Shown in pieces: positions 19,977 through 29,466 of a stretch of 64,000 nt of DNA. Within the stretch, counting starts at the first letter, position 1. Every line of letters begins with the position of its first letter. This DNA comes from an uncultured Bacteroidota bacterium (GTDB lineage: Bacteria > Bacteroidota > Bacteroidia > Bacteroidales > UBA12077), in NCBI GenBank assembly GCA_913055635.1, contig CAJXLK010000008.1, forward strand, positions 49,711 to 113,710. Reading direction: 5' to 3'. Position numbers and translations under genes: made by a program. The notes below the pieces were generated by a model. It was given only the letters and a program-made list of their open reading frames with translations. It did no database searches and was not told the DNA's origin.

Positions 19977-20969
19977 ATGGCTTTACTGGAATTTCAAAAG
20001 CCTGAACAGGTTGTAATGATTGAATCCGACGATACTCGGGGAACCTTCGAGTTTCGTCCGCTGGAACCGGGATATGGCATTACCGTTGGAAATGCCCTGC
20101 GCCGGGTGCTGCTGTCCTCCCTGGAAGGCTATGCCATCACCAAGATTAAAATCGAAGGGGTGGAACATGAGTTTTCCACCATTACCGGTGTGATCGAGGA
20201 TGTCAATGAAATCATCCTCAACCTCAAGCAAATTCGGTTTAAAAAAGTAACCGAAGATGCCACCCAGGAAAAAGTGAATGTAACCATCTCCGGAAAAAAT
20301 CAGTTCAAAGCCGGTGATCTGAACCAGTTTTTGAACAATTTTGAAGTTTTGAATCCGGATTTGCTGATCCTCAACATGGAACCCGATGTGAAGCTCCAGA
20401 TGGAGTTGCAAGTCAGCAAGGGCCGGGGCTATGTACAAAGTGAGGAGAATAAGTCCGAAGAAGATCAGATTGGCATGATTGCCATCGATTCGATCTTTAC
20501 CCCCATCAAGAATGTTAAGTATTCGATTGAAAATTACCGGGTAGAACAGAAAACCGACTACGAGAAGCTGGTTTTTGATATCCAGACCGATGGCTCAATC
20601 CACCCGAAGGATGCGCTTAAAGAAGCAGCCAAGATCCTGATCTATCATCTGATGCTTTTCTCCGATGAGAAGATCACCCTTGATACCGAAGGAAAATACG
20701 AATCGGAAGAGTTTGACGAGGAAGCCCTCCACATGCGGCAACTGCTGAAAACCAAGCTAACCGATCTGGACCTTTCGGTAAGGGCATTGAACTGCCTGAA
20801 AGCGGCCGAAGTAGAAACCCTGGGTGATCTGGTTCAGTATAACCGCAACGACTTGCTCAAATTCAGAAACTTCGGCAAAAAGTCGCTGGCTGAACTGGAA
20901 GAGTTGCTCGATAAGATGAATTTGAGTTTCGGAATGGATGTATCGAAATATAAATTAGACAAAGAGTAA
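19977..20969 (+). CDS. rpoA: RNA polymerase subunit alpha
   Basis: The alpha subunit dimerises through its N-terminal domain to assemble RNA polymerase, and its C-terminal domain contacts promoters and activators. The 330-residue protein has the NTD signature [26 protein letters not shown] near residue 27 and a CTD with helix-hairpin-helix elements ([38 protein letters not shown]). Length is standard. It is followed after four bases by rplQ. Confidence 0.98.
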   Translation: MALLEFQKPEQVVMIESDDTRGTFEFRPLEPGYGITVGNALRRVLLSSLEGYAITKIKIEGVEHEFSTITGVIEDVNEIILNLKQIRFKKVTEDATQEKVNVTISGKNQFKAGDLNQFLNNFEVLNPDLLILNMEPDVKLQMELQVSKGRGYVQSEENKSEEDQIGMIAIDSIFTPIKNVKYSIENYRVEQKTDYEKLVFDIQTDGSIHPKDALKEAAKILIYHLMLFSDEKITLDTEGKYESEEFDEEALHMRQLLKTKLTDLDLSVRALNCLKAAEVETLGDLVQYNRNDLLKFRNFGKKSLAELEELLDKMNLSFGMDVSKYKLDKE

Positions 20970-20973
20970 AAGC

Positions 20974-21624
20974 ATGAGACACGGAAAGAAAATCAACCAT
21001 CTAGGCAGAACCAGCTCTCATAGGAAGGCCATGTTGGCCAATATGGCTTCTTCACTGATATTGAACAAACGCATTACCACCACTACAGCCAAGGCCAAAT
21101 CGCTGAAAACCTATGTGGAGCCTCTGATTACACGGGCAAAAAATGATAATACCCATTCTCGGCGGAAAGTATTTAGCTACCTCAAAGATAAAGAAGCTGT
21201 TAGTGAACTTTTCCGTGATGTGGCCGAAAAGATTGGTGATCGCCCTGGCGGCTATACCCGAATCCTAAAGACTGGGAATCGCCAGGGAGACAATGCCGAA
21301 ATGTGCTTTATTGAACTGGTCGATTACAATGAAACCTATACCGCCTCGGAAGGCAAGGCTGGGGGAACATCGAAGCGGAAAAGAAGAAGAAGGGGCGGCA
21401 AAAAGAAATCGCAAAAATCTGGTGAATCCCAGGATCAAACAGCACAGGCTGGAGATCAAAGCGATCAACACGAACAGCCGGAAGAATCTTCCTCCGGCGA
21501 AGCCACCGCTCAAACACCCTCGCAAGAATCCGCCCAGGAAGGCGGGCCAAGTGACCAGGCTTCTCAGCCGGATGAGGCGCAAAAAAAGGATGATTCCGGT
21601 CAGGATCAAAAGAAAGAGGAGTAG
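20974..21624 (+). CDS. rplQ: 50S ribosomal protein L17 with long low-complexity tail
   Basis: Residues 1 to about 125 are a normal L17 ([42 protein letters not shown]), a 50S protein near the tunnel exit. The remaining roughly 90 residues are an extension: first a cluster of Lys/Arg ([17 protein letters not shown]), then a Gln-, Glu-, Ser- and Asp-rich stretch without hydrophobic residues, presumably disordered. Extensions of L17 occur in Bacteroidota, but this one nearly doubles the protein. It is the last gene of the cluster, and a strong terminator follows 30 bp after the stop. Confidence 0.96.
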   Translation: MRHGKKINHLGRTSSHRKAMLANMASSLILNKRITTTTAKAKSLKTYVEPLITRAKNDNTHSRRKVFSYLKDKEAVSELFRDVAEKIGDRPGGYTRILKTGNRQGDNAEMCFIELVDYNETYTASEGKAGGTSKRKRRRRGGKKKSQKSGESQDQTAQAGDQSDQHEQPEESSSGEATAQTPSQESAQEGGPSDQASQPDEAQKKDDSGQDQKKEE

Positions 21625-21654
21625 TCCAACTTTATATCAAAGGTCTTTTTACCT

Positions 21655-21700
21655 AAAAAGGCAGGGATGGTGTTCGAATCCAACGTCCCTGCCTTTTTTT
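21655..21700 (+). terminator. Terminator of the ribosomal cluster
   Basis: A perfect 13-bp stem (5' arm 21655-21667, 3' arm 21686-21698) ends in a run of T. The loop contains TGTTCGAATCC, resembling the T-arm of a tRNA, and the stem's GCAGGGA/TCCCTGC part resembles an acceptor stem. The D-arm and anticodon arm are absent, so it is not a tRNA gene. Confidence 0.85.
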
Positions 21701-21718
21701 GTCGGGTAGAAGGGGTGC

Positions 21719-21778
21719 ATTTTTCCTGGGCCGTCGATTCTTATCGGCGGCAGCCTGAAGGCCCGAGAGGGGAAAAAT
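21719..21778. other. Nested inverted repeat between rplQ and eno
   Basis: An outer 8-bp stem (ATTTTTCC at 21719-21726 with GGAAAAAT at 21771-21778) and a GGGCC/GGCCC pair enclose a second hairpin at 21731-21750 (CCG-T-CGAT, loop TCTT, ATCG-G-CGG). It lies after the cluster terminator and before the eno promoter, so it is probably not part of either transcript. It may be a small mobile repeat. Confidence 0.5.
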
Positions 21779-21805
21779 AATGTTCAAACCCAGCCCAACT
21801 TATCA

Positions 21806-21835
21806 TTGAAATATCATTTGAATTGAATAACTTTG
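21806..21835 (+). promoter_or_regulatory. Promoter of eno
   Basis: TTG at 21806-21808 and TAACTTTG at 21828-21835 are 19 bp apart, a full match to the Bacteroidota consensus. The transcript would start about 45 bp before the eno ATG, separating eno from the ribosomal cluster. Confidence 0.8.
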
Positions 21836-21887
21836 ATATCCTATAAATTTAAATTCAGTTGTTAACAAATTAAATCCGTCAAGCATT

Positions 21888-23174
21888 ATGAGTAAGATTG
21901 TAGATATCATTGCCAGAGAGATTTTGGATTCCCGAGGCAATCCAACCGTTGAGGTGGATGTGATTACGGAAACCGGCAGCGTTGGATCGGCTGCTGTTCC
22001 TTCGGGTGCATCGACCGGTGTATATGAAGCAGTGGAGTTGAGAGACGGTGATGAAAGCCGTTATATGGGCAAAGGAGTGACCAATGCCATTAACAACATC
22101 CGCAATAAGATTAAAGATGAGCTGGTTGGGGAGTACGTAGAGGAACAGAATTTGATCGATCACAAACTGATTGATCTGGATGGCACTGAAAACAAAGCGA
22201 ATCTTGGGGCCAATGCCATTTTGGGTGTGAGCCTGGCCGTTGCCAAGGCTGCTGCTGTAGAGTTTGATATGCCGCTTTTCCGGTATATTGGCGGTGTCAA
22301 TGCCAACACCCTGCCCATCCCCATGATGAATATCCTTAATGGAGGGGAGCATGCCGATAACAACATAGATATTCAGGAATTTATGATCATGCCCGTTAAC
22401 AGCGACTCCTTTCATCACTCGTTGCGAATGGGGGCAGAAGTTTTTCACAACCTAAAGAAAGTGCTCAAGGAAAATGGCCATTCCACCAACGTTGGCGATG
22501 AAGGCGGCTTTGCCCCCAACCTTAATTCCAATGAAGAGGCCATTGAAACCGTTTTGAAAGCCATTGAGCGGGCCAATTACCAGCCCGGCAAAGATATTTA
22601 TATTGCCCTGGATCCGGCTGCCTCTGAATTTTACGACAAAGACAAAGGCGTTTATTATCTGAAATCGACCAACCAGGAACTCAGTTCCAAGGATATGGTC
22701 AATTACTGGAAGGTGTGGGCCGAGAAATACCCCATCCTCTCGATTGAAGATGGCCTGGACCAGGATGACTGGACGGGCTGGCAACAGCTAAATGAAGCCA
22801 TTGGCGATAAGGTCCAGCTGGTGGGCGACGATTTATTTGTTACCAACACCAAACGGCTCTCCCGTGGCATCCAGGAAGGAGCTGCCAATTCCATTCTCAT
22901 TAAGGTCAATCAGATTGGCACCCTTACCGAAACCATCAATGCGGTTCAGATGGCCGCCAACAGTGCCTATACTTCTATTATCAGCCACCGCTCGGGTGAA
23001 ACAGAAGATACTTCAATCGCTGACCTGGCGGTTGCATTAAATACAGGCCTGATCAAAACCGGCTCGGCTTCCCGTTCCGATCGGATTTCCAAATACAACC
23101 AGCTGCTGCGGATTGAGGAAATGCTGGGGGCCTCCGCCCGGTTCAACGGTCTGGATTTTAAATACATAAAATAA
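21888..23174 (+). CDS. eno: Enolase
   Basis: Enolase interconverts 2-phosphoglycerate and phosphoenolpyruvate in glycolysis. The 428-residue protein has the family length and motifs: [17 protein letters not shown] and [17 protein letters not shown] near the N-terminus, GDEGGFAPN with the catalytic Glu, the metal ligands in [12 protein letters not shown] and [11 protein letters not shown], the catalytic Lys in [10 protein letters not shown], and [10 protein letters not shown]. It has its own promoter and its own terminator. Confidence 0.98.
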   Translation: MSKIVDIIAREILDSRGNPTVEVDVITETGSVGSAAVPSGASTGVYEAVELRDGDESRYMGKGVTNAINNIRNKIKDELVGEYVEEQNLIDHKLIDLDGTENKANLGANAILGVSLAVAKAAAVEFDMPLFRYIGGVNANTLPIPMMNILNGGEHADNNIDIQEFMIMPVNSDSFHHSLRMGAEVFHNLKKVLKENGHSTNVGDEGGFAPNLNSNEEAIETVLKAIERANYQPGKDIYIALDPAASEFYDKDKGVYYLKSTNQELSSKDMVNYWKVWAEKYPILSIEDGLDQDDWTGWQQLNEAIGDKVQLVGDDLFVTNTKRLSRGIQEGAANSILIKVNQIGTLTETINAVQMAANSAYTSIISHRSGETEDTSIADLAVALNTGLIKTGSASRSDRISKYNQLLRIEEMLGASARFNGLDFKYIK

Positions 23175-23309
23175 AAATTGTATTCAGGAATCTTTCCCCT
23201 TTGAACGGTTACCCGAAAATGACAGCCCGACACCCATGAGCCGCATTGTTTGAGGCCATTTGCGGGCGATCAAAATTCAGCCGGTCAAGCAAAGAACCCT
23301 GAAAAAGCA

Positions 23310-23346
23310 AAGAGATGGGCAGCCCCCTTTTTGGGGCTGCTCTTTA
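23310..23346 (+). terminator. Terminator downstream of eno
   Basis: GCAGCCCC (23320-23327) pairs with GGGGCTGC (23333-23340), and the hairpin is followed by TCTTT. It lies between eno and the sensor phosphatase gene. Confidence 0.7.
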
Positions 23347-23422
23347 AAAGGGATCATCAACACCAAGATGACCGCCACGCTGGAGGAGTTGAACATTGTA
23401 TTGGAAATTAATACCCCCCATC

Positions 23423-26400
23423 ATGCAGATGGTTTTTAACAAGATATATGCCGTCCTTTTTTTATTGTTTTTTCCTTTACCGCAGTATGCCCAGGTTATT
23501 CATTCCACCTCTTACAGCGTTAATGAAGGGCTTTCACAATCCAATGTGACCTGTCTGACCAGGGACAGCAAGGGATTTTTGTGGGTAGGCACCCAGGACG
23601 GATTAAACTGGTTTGATGGCTATCAGTTTAAAACTTTCAAGCATGATCCGGCCGATACCAACTCGTTGTCCAACAATTTTATCAACGATGTCATTGAGTC
23701 GCCCCGGGGTTATATCTGGATTGCCACCAATGTAGGTCTGAATCGCTATAACCCCCGCAAAGACCGCTTTAAACTTTTTCTCGCCGACGACCCTCAATAT
23801 GCATTGCCTGAAAATCAGGTGTTTAACCTTTATCAGGACGACCAGGGCTTCATCTGGATCAAAACCCTGCATTACCTGACCCGTTATAATCCCAAGACCC
23901 AACGATTTGTTAGTTATAAGCACTTTAACGATTATTTCAATTATTATGACGGGGCCAATAACTTTGATATCCTGCGCGATCATACCGGCAAATTATGGTT
24001 GGGCACCAAAGACGGGCTGAATTATTTTAACCAGGAGTTGGAAGTCTTTAAACGATTTGAGCATCGCCCCGGGATTAAAAACAGCCTGAGCAGCAATATG
24101 GTTCAGGCCCTATACGAAGACAATCAGGGTAGGCTATGGATTGGCACCGAAGACGGGTTGAACCTTTTTAACCGAAACAACGATAACTTTGAGCGGTATT
24201 ATATCACCCGGCGAACGGTGGCGAGCGATCAGAATTCGATCAACGACATTCTGGTTGATCAGGCCGGTTTGTTTTGGGTGGGCACCAACGCCGGGCTGTT
24301 CCTTTTTCACCCGGATAAGGGCACCTTCACCCGCCCCGGTCATTTGCTCTATGACAGTGAGGGCCTGAGCAATGCCCACATTATGGAAATCGAACAGTAT
24401 CGTTCCAAAGTGGTATGGGTTAGTACCCTTCAGGGGATGACCAAATTGCAGAAGAACCTGAAGAATTTTCAACTCTACCGTAAAAATGCCCAAAATGAGA
24501 ACTTGTTTGTGGATAATCTGGTGGCATCGGTATATCGCAAAAGTGCGGACAAGATTTGGGTTGGTACCTGGGATGAGGGCCTTTTTATATACAACCGGGT
24601 TACCGGTAGCCTCGAGCGCTACACACAACAGCACCGGGCTATCCCGAGCAATGACATCCATGCTTTGTATCCTGATTCACGCAATCGCTTATGGATCGGT
24701 ACCAACCAGGGGATTAGCTGGTACGATTTGGAGAGCGAAAGGTTTCATTCCTTCACACCCCCGCGTTCCAGACAGCTTTTTAACAATAACCGCATCTATG
24801 CCATCGAAGAGGATACCGCCGGGAACCTCTGGTTTGCCAGCCGCAACGGACTGCACCGCTATAATGGGACATCCCTGAAGAGTTTCTATAGCCGCGATTA
24901 TGATTCGACCTCCCTTACCTCCAGTTTTATCTATGATGTTATGGTCGATCGTCAGGGCAACGTATGGGCCGCAACCAATAAAGGATTGAACCGATATCTC
25001 GGCCCCGGTAAAGGTTTCCAACACCATTTGCGGGAAGATTTGAATTGTTCCAATTGCCTGGTAAGCAATGAAACACTTTGCCTGCATCAGGACCATCGCG
25101 GCAACATCTGGATTGGCACCGTAGGAGGGCTGAATAAATACAACCCTGAAACCCGCCAAATGCAAACCTTTACCGAAAAGGACGGATTGCCCAATAACCT
25201 GATCTATGCCATCCTTGAAGACCAAAGGGGTAACCTGTGGATGAGCACCAACAAAGGATTGTCTAAAATGAACATTTCCAGCGGTCAAATCACCAATTAT
25301 GGGATATACGACGGGTTACAGAATTATGAATTCAATCACCTGGCGGCTTACCAGGCTTCTGACGGGGAGATGTTTTTTGGAGGGATCTCGGGGTTGAATG
25401 CTTTTTATCCCGACAGCATCGACCAGAGCACCTACATCCCCAATATAGAGATTACTTCAGCAGAGGTGATCACCAACAACAAAAAGCAGACCTATAACCT
25501 GCTGGGTGCCGATACCTTGCGGCTTCCCTATAATAATAACCTGTTAACCGTTGAATTTGTTTCCCTGGATATGGTCTCCCCGCCATCGAGTCAGTATGCA
25601 TACCAGCTGAGAGGTGCTGAAAATGAATGGGTTGATATTGGAACCCGTCGGTATGCCACCTTCTCCAATCTTCCACCCGGCGAATATGCCTTCAAGGTTC
25701 GGGGCACCAACAATAACCGGCTGTGGAGTAAACAACCCGAGCAACTGCATCTGGTGGTTTCCACCCCCCTTTGGAGAACCCGGTGGGCTTTTATGGCCTA
25801 TGGCCTGAGCGGAATCCTCCTCATCCTGCTGATTATCCGCTGGCGCACCAACAGCCTGCGTAAAGCCAATCAACACCTGAAAGAACGTGAAGTCATCGCT
25901 CAGCAGGTGGCCAAACAAAAGGAAGAATTAAGCATTAAAAATAAAAATATTACCGACAGCTTGCTCTATGCCAAAAGGATCCAGGAGTCACTGCTGCCTT
26001 CTGATTATACCTTTAAGAACCTGCTTCACGATTCCTTTATCCTGTATAAACCCAAGGATATTGTTAGCGGCGATTTTTACTGGATCAATGAGGTGGATGA
26101 CAAGTTGTTTGTGGCCGTGGTGGACTGTACCGGCCATGGAGTCCCCGGGGCCTTTATGTCAATCATTGGGGTGGAGATGCTCGATAACATCACCAATGAG
26201 CAAAGGGTGACCCGGGCCGACCAAATCCTTTATGATTTGAACAAAGCCATATCCATGACCCTCTCTAATGATGATCAGCAGGGCAAATCCATCCGCGATG
26301 GCATGGACATCGCCCTGTGCGTGATTGATAAGAGAAATAAGGAACTCGAGTTTGCCGGGGCTTTTCGGCCCATTTACCTGCTGCGTGACAATAAAATCGA

Positions 26401-26731
26401 AGAGATTAAGGGGGATCGTTTTTCCGTGGGTATGCTGGAAGATTCGATGACCGGAGAAAATATTTCCAGGCGCCGTTTTCCATTGCGCGAGGATGATATG
26501 ATATACCTCTTTACCGATGGTTATGCCGATCAGTTTGGAGGACCCGATGGCAAAAAATACAAATATCGGCGCTTCCGCCACTTATTGCTGACCATTCACC
26601 AGTTGCCCCTCGAGCAGCAAAAGATGTACCTGAACAAAAGCATTGAAGAGTGGATGGGCGATCAGGAACAAATTGACGATATATTAATCGTTGGATTCAG
26701 CCCCCGCACCATAGGCAGCAATAAGGGGTAG
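23423..26731 (+). CDS. Two-propeller sensor with SpoIIE-type phosphatase output
   Basis: A signal peptide (ending PQYAQ) leads into 14 Reg_prop repeats of the type LWIGTxDGLNxFN, enough for two seven-bladed propellers, then a Y_Y_Y domain, one membrane helix (about WAFMAYGLSGILLILLIIRW), a short coiled coil and a C-terminal SpoIIE/PP2C-type serine phosphatase. The phosphatase has the acidic metal-binding residues in SGDFYW, VDCTGHGVPGAFMS and FTDGYADQFGG. Such proteins sense a periplasmic signal and dephosphorylate a cytoplasmic partner, often an anti-sigma-factor antagonist. I use ATG 23423; ATG 23429 is equally possible, and the upstream TTG adds nothing signal-like. It is convergent with the hybrid kinase, five bases away. 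The ligand is unknown. Confidence 0.88.
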   Translation: MQMVFNKIYAVLFLLFFPLPQYAQVIHSTSYSVNEGLSQSNVTCLTRDSKGFLWVGTQDGLNWFDGYQFKTFKHDPADTNSLSNNFINDVIESPRGYIWIATNVGLNRYNPRKDRFKLFLADDPQYALPENQVFNLYQDDQGFIWIKTLHYLTRYNPKTQRFVSYKHFNDYFNYYDGANNFDILRDHTGKLWLGTKDGLNYFNQELEVFKRFEHRPGIKNSLSSNMVQALYEDNQGRLWIGTEDGLNLFNRNNDNFERYYITRRTVASDQNSINDILVDQAGLFWVGTNAGLFLFHPDKGTFTRPGHLLYDSEGLSNAHIMEIEQYRSKVVWVSTLQGMTKLQKNLKNFQLYRKNAQNENLFVDNLVASVYRKSADKIWVGTWDEGLFIYNRVTGSLERYTQQHRAIPSNDIHALYPDSRNRLWIGTNQGISWYDLESERFHSFTPPRSRQLFNNNRIYAIEEDTAGNLWFASRNGLHRYNGTSLKSFYSRDYDSTSLTSSFIYDVMVDRQGNVWAATNKGLNRYLGPGKGFQHHLREDLNCSNCLVSNETLCLHQDHRGNIWIGTVGGLNKYNPETRQMQTFTEKDGLPNNLIYAILEDQRGNLWMSTNKGLSKMNISSGQITNYGIYDGLQNYEFNHLAAYQASDGEMFFGGISGLNAFYPDSIDQSTYIPNIEITSAEVITNNKKQTYNLLGADTLRLPYNNNLLTVEFVSLDMVSPPSSQYAYQLRGAENEWVDIGTRRYATFSNLPPGEYAFKVRGTNNNRLWSKQPEQLHLVVSTPLWRTRWAFMAYGLSGILLILLIIRWRTNSLRKANQHLKEREVIAQQVAKQKEELSIKNKNITDSLLYAKRIQESLLPSDYTFKNLLHDSFILYKPKDIVSGDFYWINEVDDKLFVAVVDCTGHGVPGAFMSIIGVEMLDNITNEQRVTRADQILYDLNKAISMTLSNDDQQGKSIRDGMDIALCVIDKRNKELEFAGAFRPIYLLRDNKIEEIKGDRFSVGMLEDSMTGENISRRRFPLREDDMIYLFTDGYADQFGGPDGKKYKYRRFRHLLLTIHQLPLEQQKMYLNKSIEEWMGDQEQIDDILIVGFSPRTIGSNKG

Positions 26732-26737
26732 GCCCTG

Positions 26738-28450
26738 TTATAGCAGATTTTCCATCTTTTCCATCAGGGTTTCAATCTGAAAAGGCTTGCTGATGTAATC
26801 ATCGGTGCCGGCAGCCAAACATTCTTCCTTGTCGCCCAAAAGGGCATTGGCCGTGATGGCAATGATCGGGGTGTGTGTGTTCGAACTTTTTTCCAGATTG
26901 CGAATCTTTTGGGTGGTGACAATCCCGTTCATCACCGGCATTTGAATGTCCATTAAAATGATGTCGTATTTAACCGAACCGAATTTGTCAAGGGCTTCTT
27001 TCCCGTTATTGGCGACATCCACATTCTTTACAGATTTTTTCAGGCTTAAAAGGACAATTTTTTGATTGATCAGGTTGTCTTCTACCAACAGCACATTGGC
27101 GTCTTTCAGATCCACCTTTTGCTGTTTGGGCCCTGCCGGTATCTGTGATTCTTCCTCGCCGGTATCCTCCTTTTCTTCAGGTGTCTTGAATTCCAGCATG
27201 AAACGGAACACAAATCCCTCCGGACCAGGAATGGCATACAACTCGCCACCCAGCGATTCGATGGTTCGGCTTGCAATGTGGATCTCCAGCTTTTCAATAA
27301 TTTTCTGTGATTTCCCCGTCTGTGACCTCTCTTTCATCTGTGATTCCAGATCCTGCAAGCTCACCGTTGAAAGCTCAAAACGCACCTTTACCACCGAAGC
27401 ATTCGCCTGCTCCTCCACCGGTGTGATATGAATATCCAGGCCTTTGGTTTTTGAATGCTTCAATATCTGTTCAATCAGATTCAAAAATATTTGCTTGATT
27501 TTTACCGGATCGCCCATCAGGGGCTGGTCAATTTGAGAATGGATCTTCACCGGCTGGTCCTGATCGGGTTGTTCCTTGTCCAAAAACAGGTTCCTGGTAT
27601 TCTCCAGGGTGCTGTTTAAATCGAAGCGGATCTCATATTTGTGGCGTTCCTGGATATCCACATTGGTGATGTCTGAGAAACTGTTGACCACATTGACCAG
27701 GTTGTTGGTCGAGGCCAGGATGGTATCAAAGTAATCCTTCTGCTTTTCATTGAGTTCGGCAGGATCCAGCATGTTTGAAACCACAACGATGTTATTTAGC
27801 GGGGTGCGTATTTGATGCGAGACTTTGGAAATGAATTCTTCTTTCTCCTTGAGCTCATCCTGCAGGTGTGAAATTTGTCTTTCCCGCCCTTCTGCGCTTT
27901 GAACCATCAAGCGCTTCAGGTAATCGACCATGAGCCCTAATCCGCTGTAAATCAATGCAAAGTTTAAGATGTGGCCCGATGAAACCTGATCCTGATATGC
28001 CGGATGAACAGGTATGAGCAGGCCAAGCAATACCAGGATCAAAAAGGCAGTGGCCAGGAGATTGCCCTTTTTGTTCACCGTCAGCAAAGCCATGGTGGGA
28101 TAGGCCGCCATCCAGAAAAGGTTGGTGGCCGTTATTGCTCCCATGCCCAGCAAAATCAAAAAGAAAAGGGTGTAAATGCCCACCATCATTCTTGCGGCCA
28201 TTTCATCGGTGTATTGCCCGACAAGCCAGTGAACCAGAAGATTGGTCAGCAATAATACCACCGCGGCTGCCCGCAGAATGAAAGGAGCAATCCGGGACAT
28301 ACCCATCAGGCTCTCTATCCCGTATGTCAACAGTACGGCCGCCCCTAAAAAACTGAACAGGCGTAAGAAAAAGGCCGGATTAAAATCTTTGGATTTTATG
28401 AGCGGGCTGTCGGCGGATAAAAAGTTGGAGATGTGATCGAATACCTTCAT
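26738..28450 (-). CDS. Membrane hybrid histidine kinase, degenerate ATPase domain
   Basis: The 570-residue protein has about six N-terminal membrane helices, a HisKA dimerisation domain with a good H-box (ISKVSHQIRTPLNN, His near residue 213), a region in the place of the HATPase domain, and a C-terminal receiver with LVEDNLINQ, the phospho-acceptor in LMDIQMPVMNG and the Lys in YISKPF. The ATPase region is unusual: the N-box reads FLNLIEQILKHSKTKG without the usual Asn pair, and the glycine-rich G-boxes are replaced by KIIEKLEIHIASRTIESLGG. It may not bind ATP and could act as a phosphatase, a phosphorelay scaffold or a partner of another kinase. The receiver appears intact. Confidence 0.85.
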   Translation of the reverse strand: MKVFDHISNFLSADSPLIKSKDFNPAFFLRLFSFLGAAVLLTYGIESLMGMSRIAPFILRAAAVVLLLTNLLVHWLVGQYTDEMAARMMVGIYTLFFLILLGMGAITATNLFWMAAYPTMALLTVNKKGNLLATAFLILVLLGLLIPVHPAYQDQVSSGHILNFALIYSGLGLMVDYLKRLMVQSAEGRERQISHLQDELKEKEEFISKVSHQIRTPLNNIVVVSNMLDPAELNEKQKDYFDTILASTNNLVNVVNSFSDITNVDIQERHKYEIRFDLNSTLENTRNLFLDKEQPDQDQPVKIHSQIDQPLMGDPVKIKQIFLNLIEQILKHSKTKGLDIHITPVEEQANASVVKVRFELSTVSLQDLESQMKERSQTGKSQKIIEKLEIHIASRTIESLGGELYAIPGPEGFVFRFMLEFKTPEEKEDTGEEESQIPAGPKQQKVDLKDANVLLVEDNLINQKIVLLSLKKSVKNVDVANNGKEALDKFGSVKYDIILMDIQMPVMNGIVTTQKIRNLEKSSNTHTPIIAITANALLGDKEECLAAGTDDYISKPFQIETLMEKMENLL

Positions 28451-28516
28451 ATTATTGCCTTGCTCGTTTTACAACGTAAAATTAATGGATTTTCTTTATA
28501 AATCTCAAGGTTATTT

Positions 28517-28524
28517 TAATTTTG
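28517..28524 (+). promoter_or_regulatory. Candidate -7 element for the secreted protein gene
   Basis: TAATTTTG matches TAnnTTTG 31 bp before the start codon at 28555. No clear -33 TTG is seen. Confidence 0.45.
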
Positions 28525-28554
28525 TTGTATTGTTCAAGCTAAAATCTGCCTGCT

Positions 28555-29427
28555 ATGAAAAAGCCGCCTTTGTTGCTGTTTCTCGTTTGCCTCTCATTCA
28601 GTGTCTTTTCTCAGGATGAGCATGTTCCCAACAAAAAGGAGCTCAAAAGGTTTTTCGATACCAAGACTTATGTGGTGCTTGATCCCAATCCCATTTCAGC
28701 TTATAATTTTCAGATCAAAGATGCGGTAAAGAATAACTGGACGGTGACCGATTATGAATTCATCGATTATGACAAATTTAAAGGTATGCGAAAAAATCCG
28801 GATTATTCTTTTTTAATGGAAGATATTGTGGTATTTGAAAAGGACAAAACCAAGGCACGGTATCGTTTTCTAAGCCTGATGCTGGGTGAAAAACGCTCGC
28901 GGCTGGAAGAGATGCCTACCCTGGTATCGGTACCCTTATCTTACCGGGAAGTGGATCAGGAATATTGGGCTTACAAACTGGGTGTGATCCTGCGCTTTAT
29001 CAGGAAGCATTTGCGCAAACTCAAGCAAAATCCTGACTTGTTGGGTGAAAATATTCTGGAGCATTACAACAAAAATATGGCCGATATCAAGGACAAAACC
29101 CTTTATCTGGTCAAGGATGAGCTGGCCGAGGAGGTCAATACCCGGGAAGAGATCAGGGAGTATTACCCCTATGATTTTAAGCTGGTGGATCGCAGCAAAG
29201 TGGAGAAGGCCATTGAGCAGGCCAGGGAAGATGTGGTGTTTTTGCATAAAGTGGGTCCTCAGGGCTCAAGGCACCGGGCAAGATGTTATAAAATTCTGAT
29301 GGGGGCGAAGAATGCCAAATTTTATTATTTCGATTACCATTTTGTGGAAAAAAACCGGCGACCCGATGGGTTTCTTAAGCGGGATTTCCGCAAGTTAAAG
29401 CGGAAGGCGAGTCCGGGTATTTTTTAA
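28555..29427 (+). CDS. Secreted protein of unknown function
   Basis: I do not recognise this 290-residue protein. It has a signal peptide (about residues 1-20, ending SVFSQ) and no further membrane segment. The mature part is rich in charged and aromatic residues, with many Lys-Arg pairs in helices (RFIRKHLRKLKQNP) and a basic C-terminus. There is no lipobox. It is probably periplasmic or exported. It stands alone between the divergent kinase gene and udk, 39 bp before the latter, so it could be co-transcribed with udk. Codon use resembles the neighbours. Confidence 0.8.
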   Translation: MKKPPLLLFLVCLSFSVFSQDEHVPNKKELKRFFDTKTYVVLDPNPISAYNFQIKDAVKNNWTVTDYEFIDYDKFKGMRKNPDYSFLMEDIVVFEKDKTKARYRFLSLMLGEKRSRLEEMPTLVSVPLSYREVDQEYWAYKLGVILRFIRKHLRKLKQNPDLLGENILEHYNKNMADIKDKTLYLVKDELAEEVNTREEIREYYPYDFKLVDRSKVEKAIEQAREDVVFLHKVGPQGSRHRARCYKILMGAKNAKFYYFDYHFVEKNRRPDGFLKRDFRKLKRKASPGIF

Positions 29428-29466
29428 TCCCCCTGGTCAAGACAGGATCTATTAAATATACCCCGT

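Noticed and set aside
21661..21692. Possible tRNA gene because of TTCGAATCC
   Set aside because: Acceptor-like and T-loop-like parts are only about 30 bases in total; D and anticodon arms are absent and a T-run follows, so it is a terminator.
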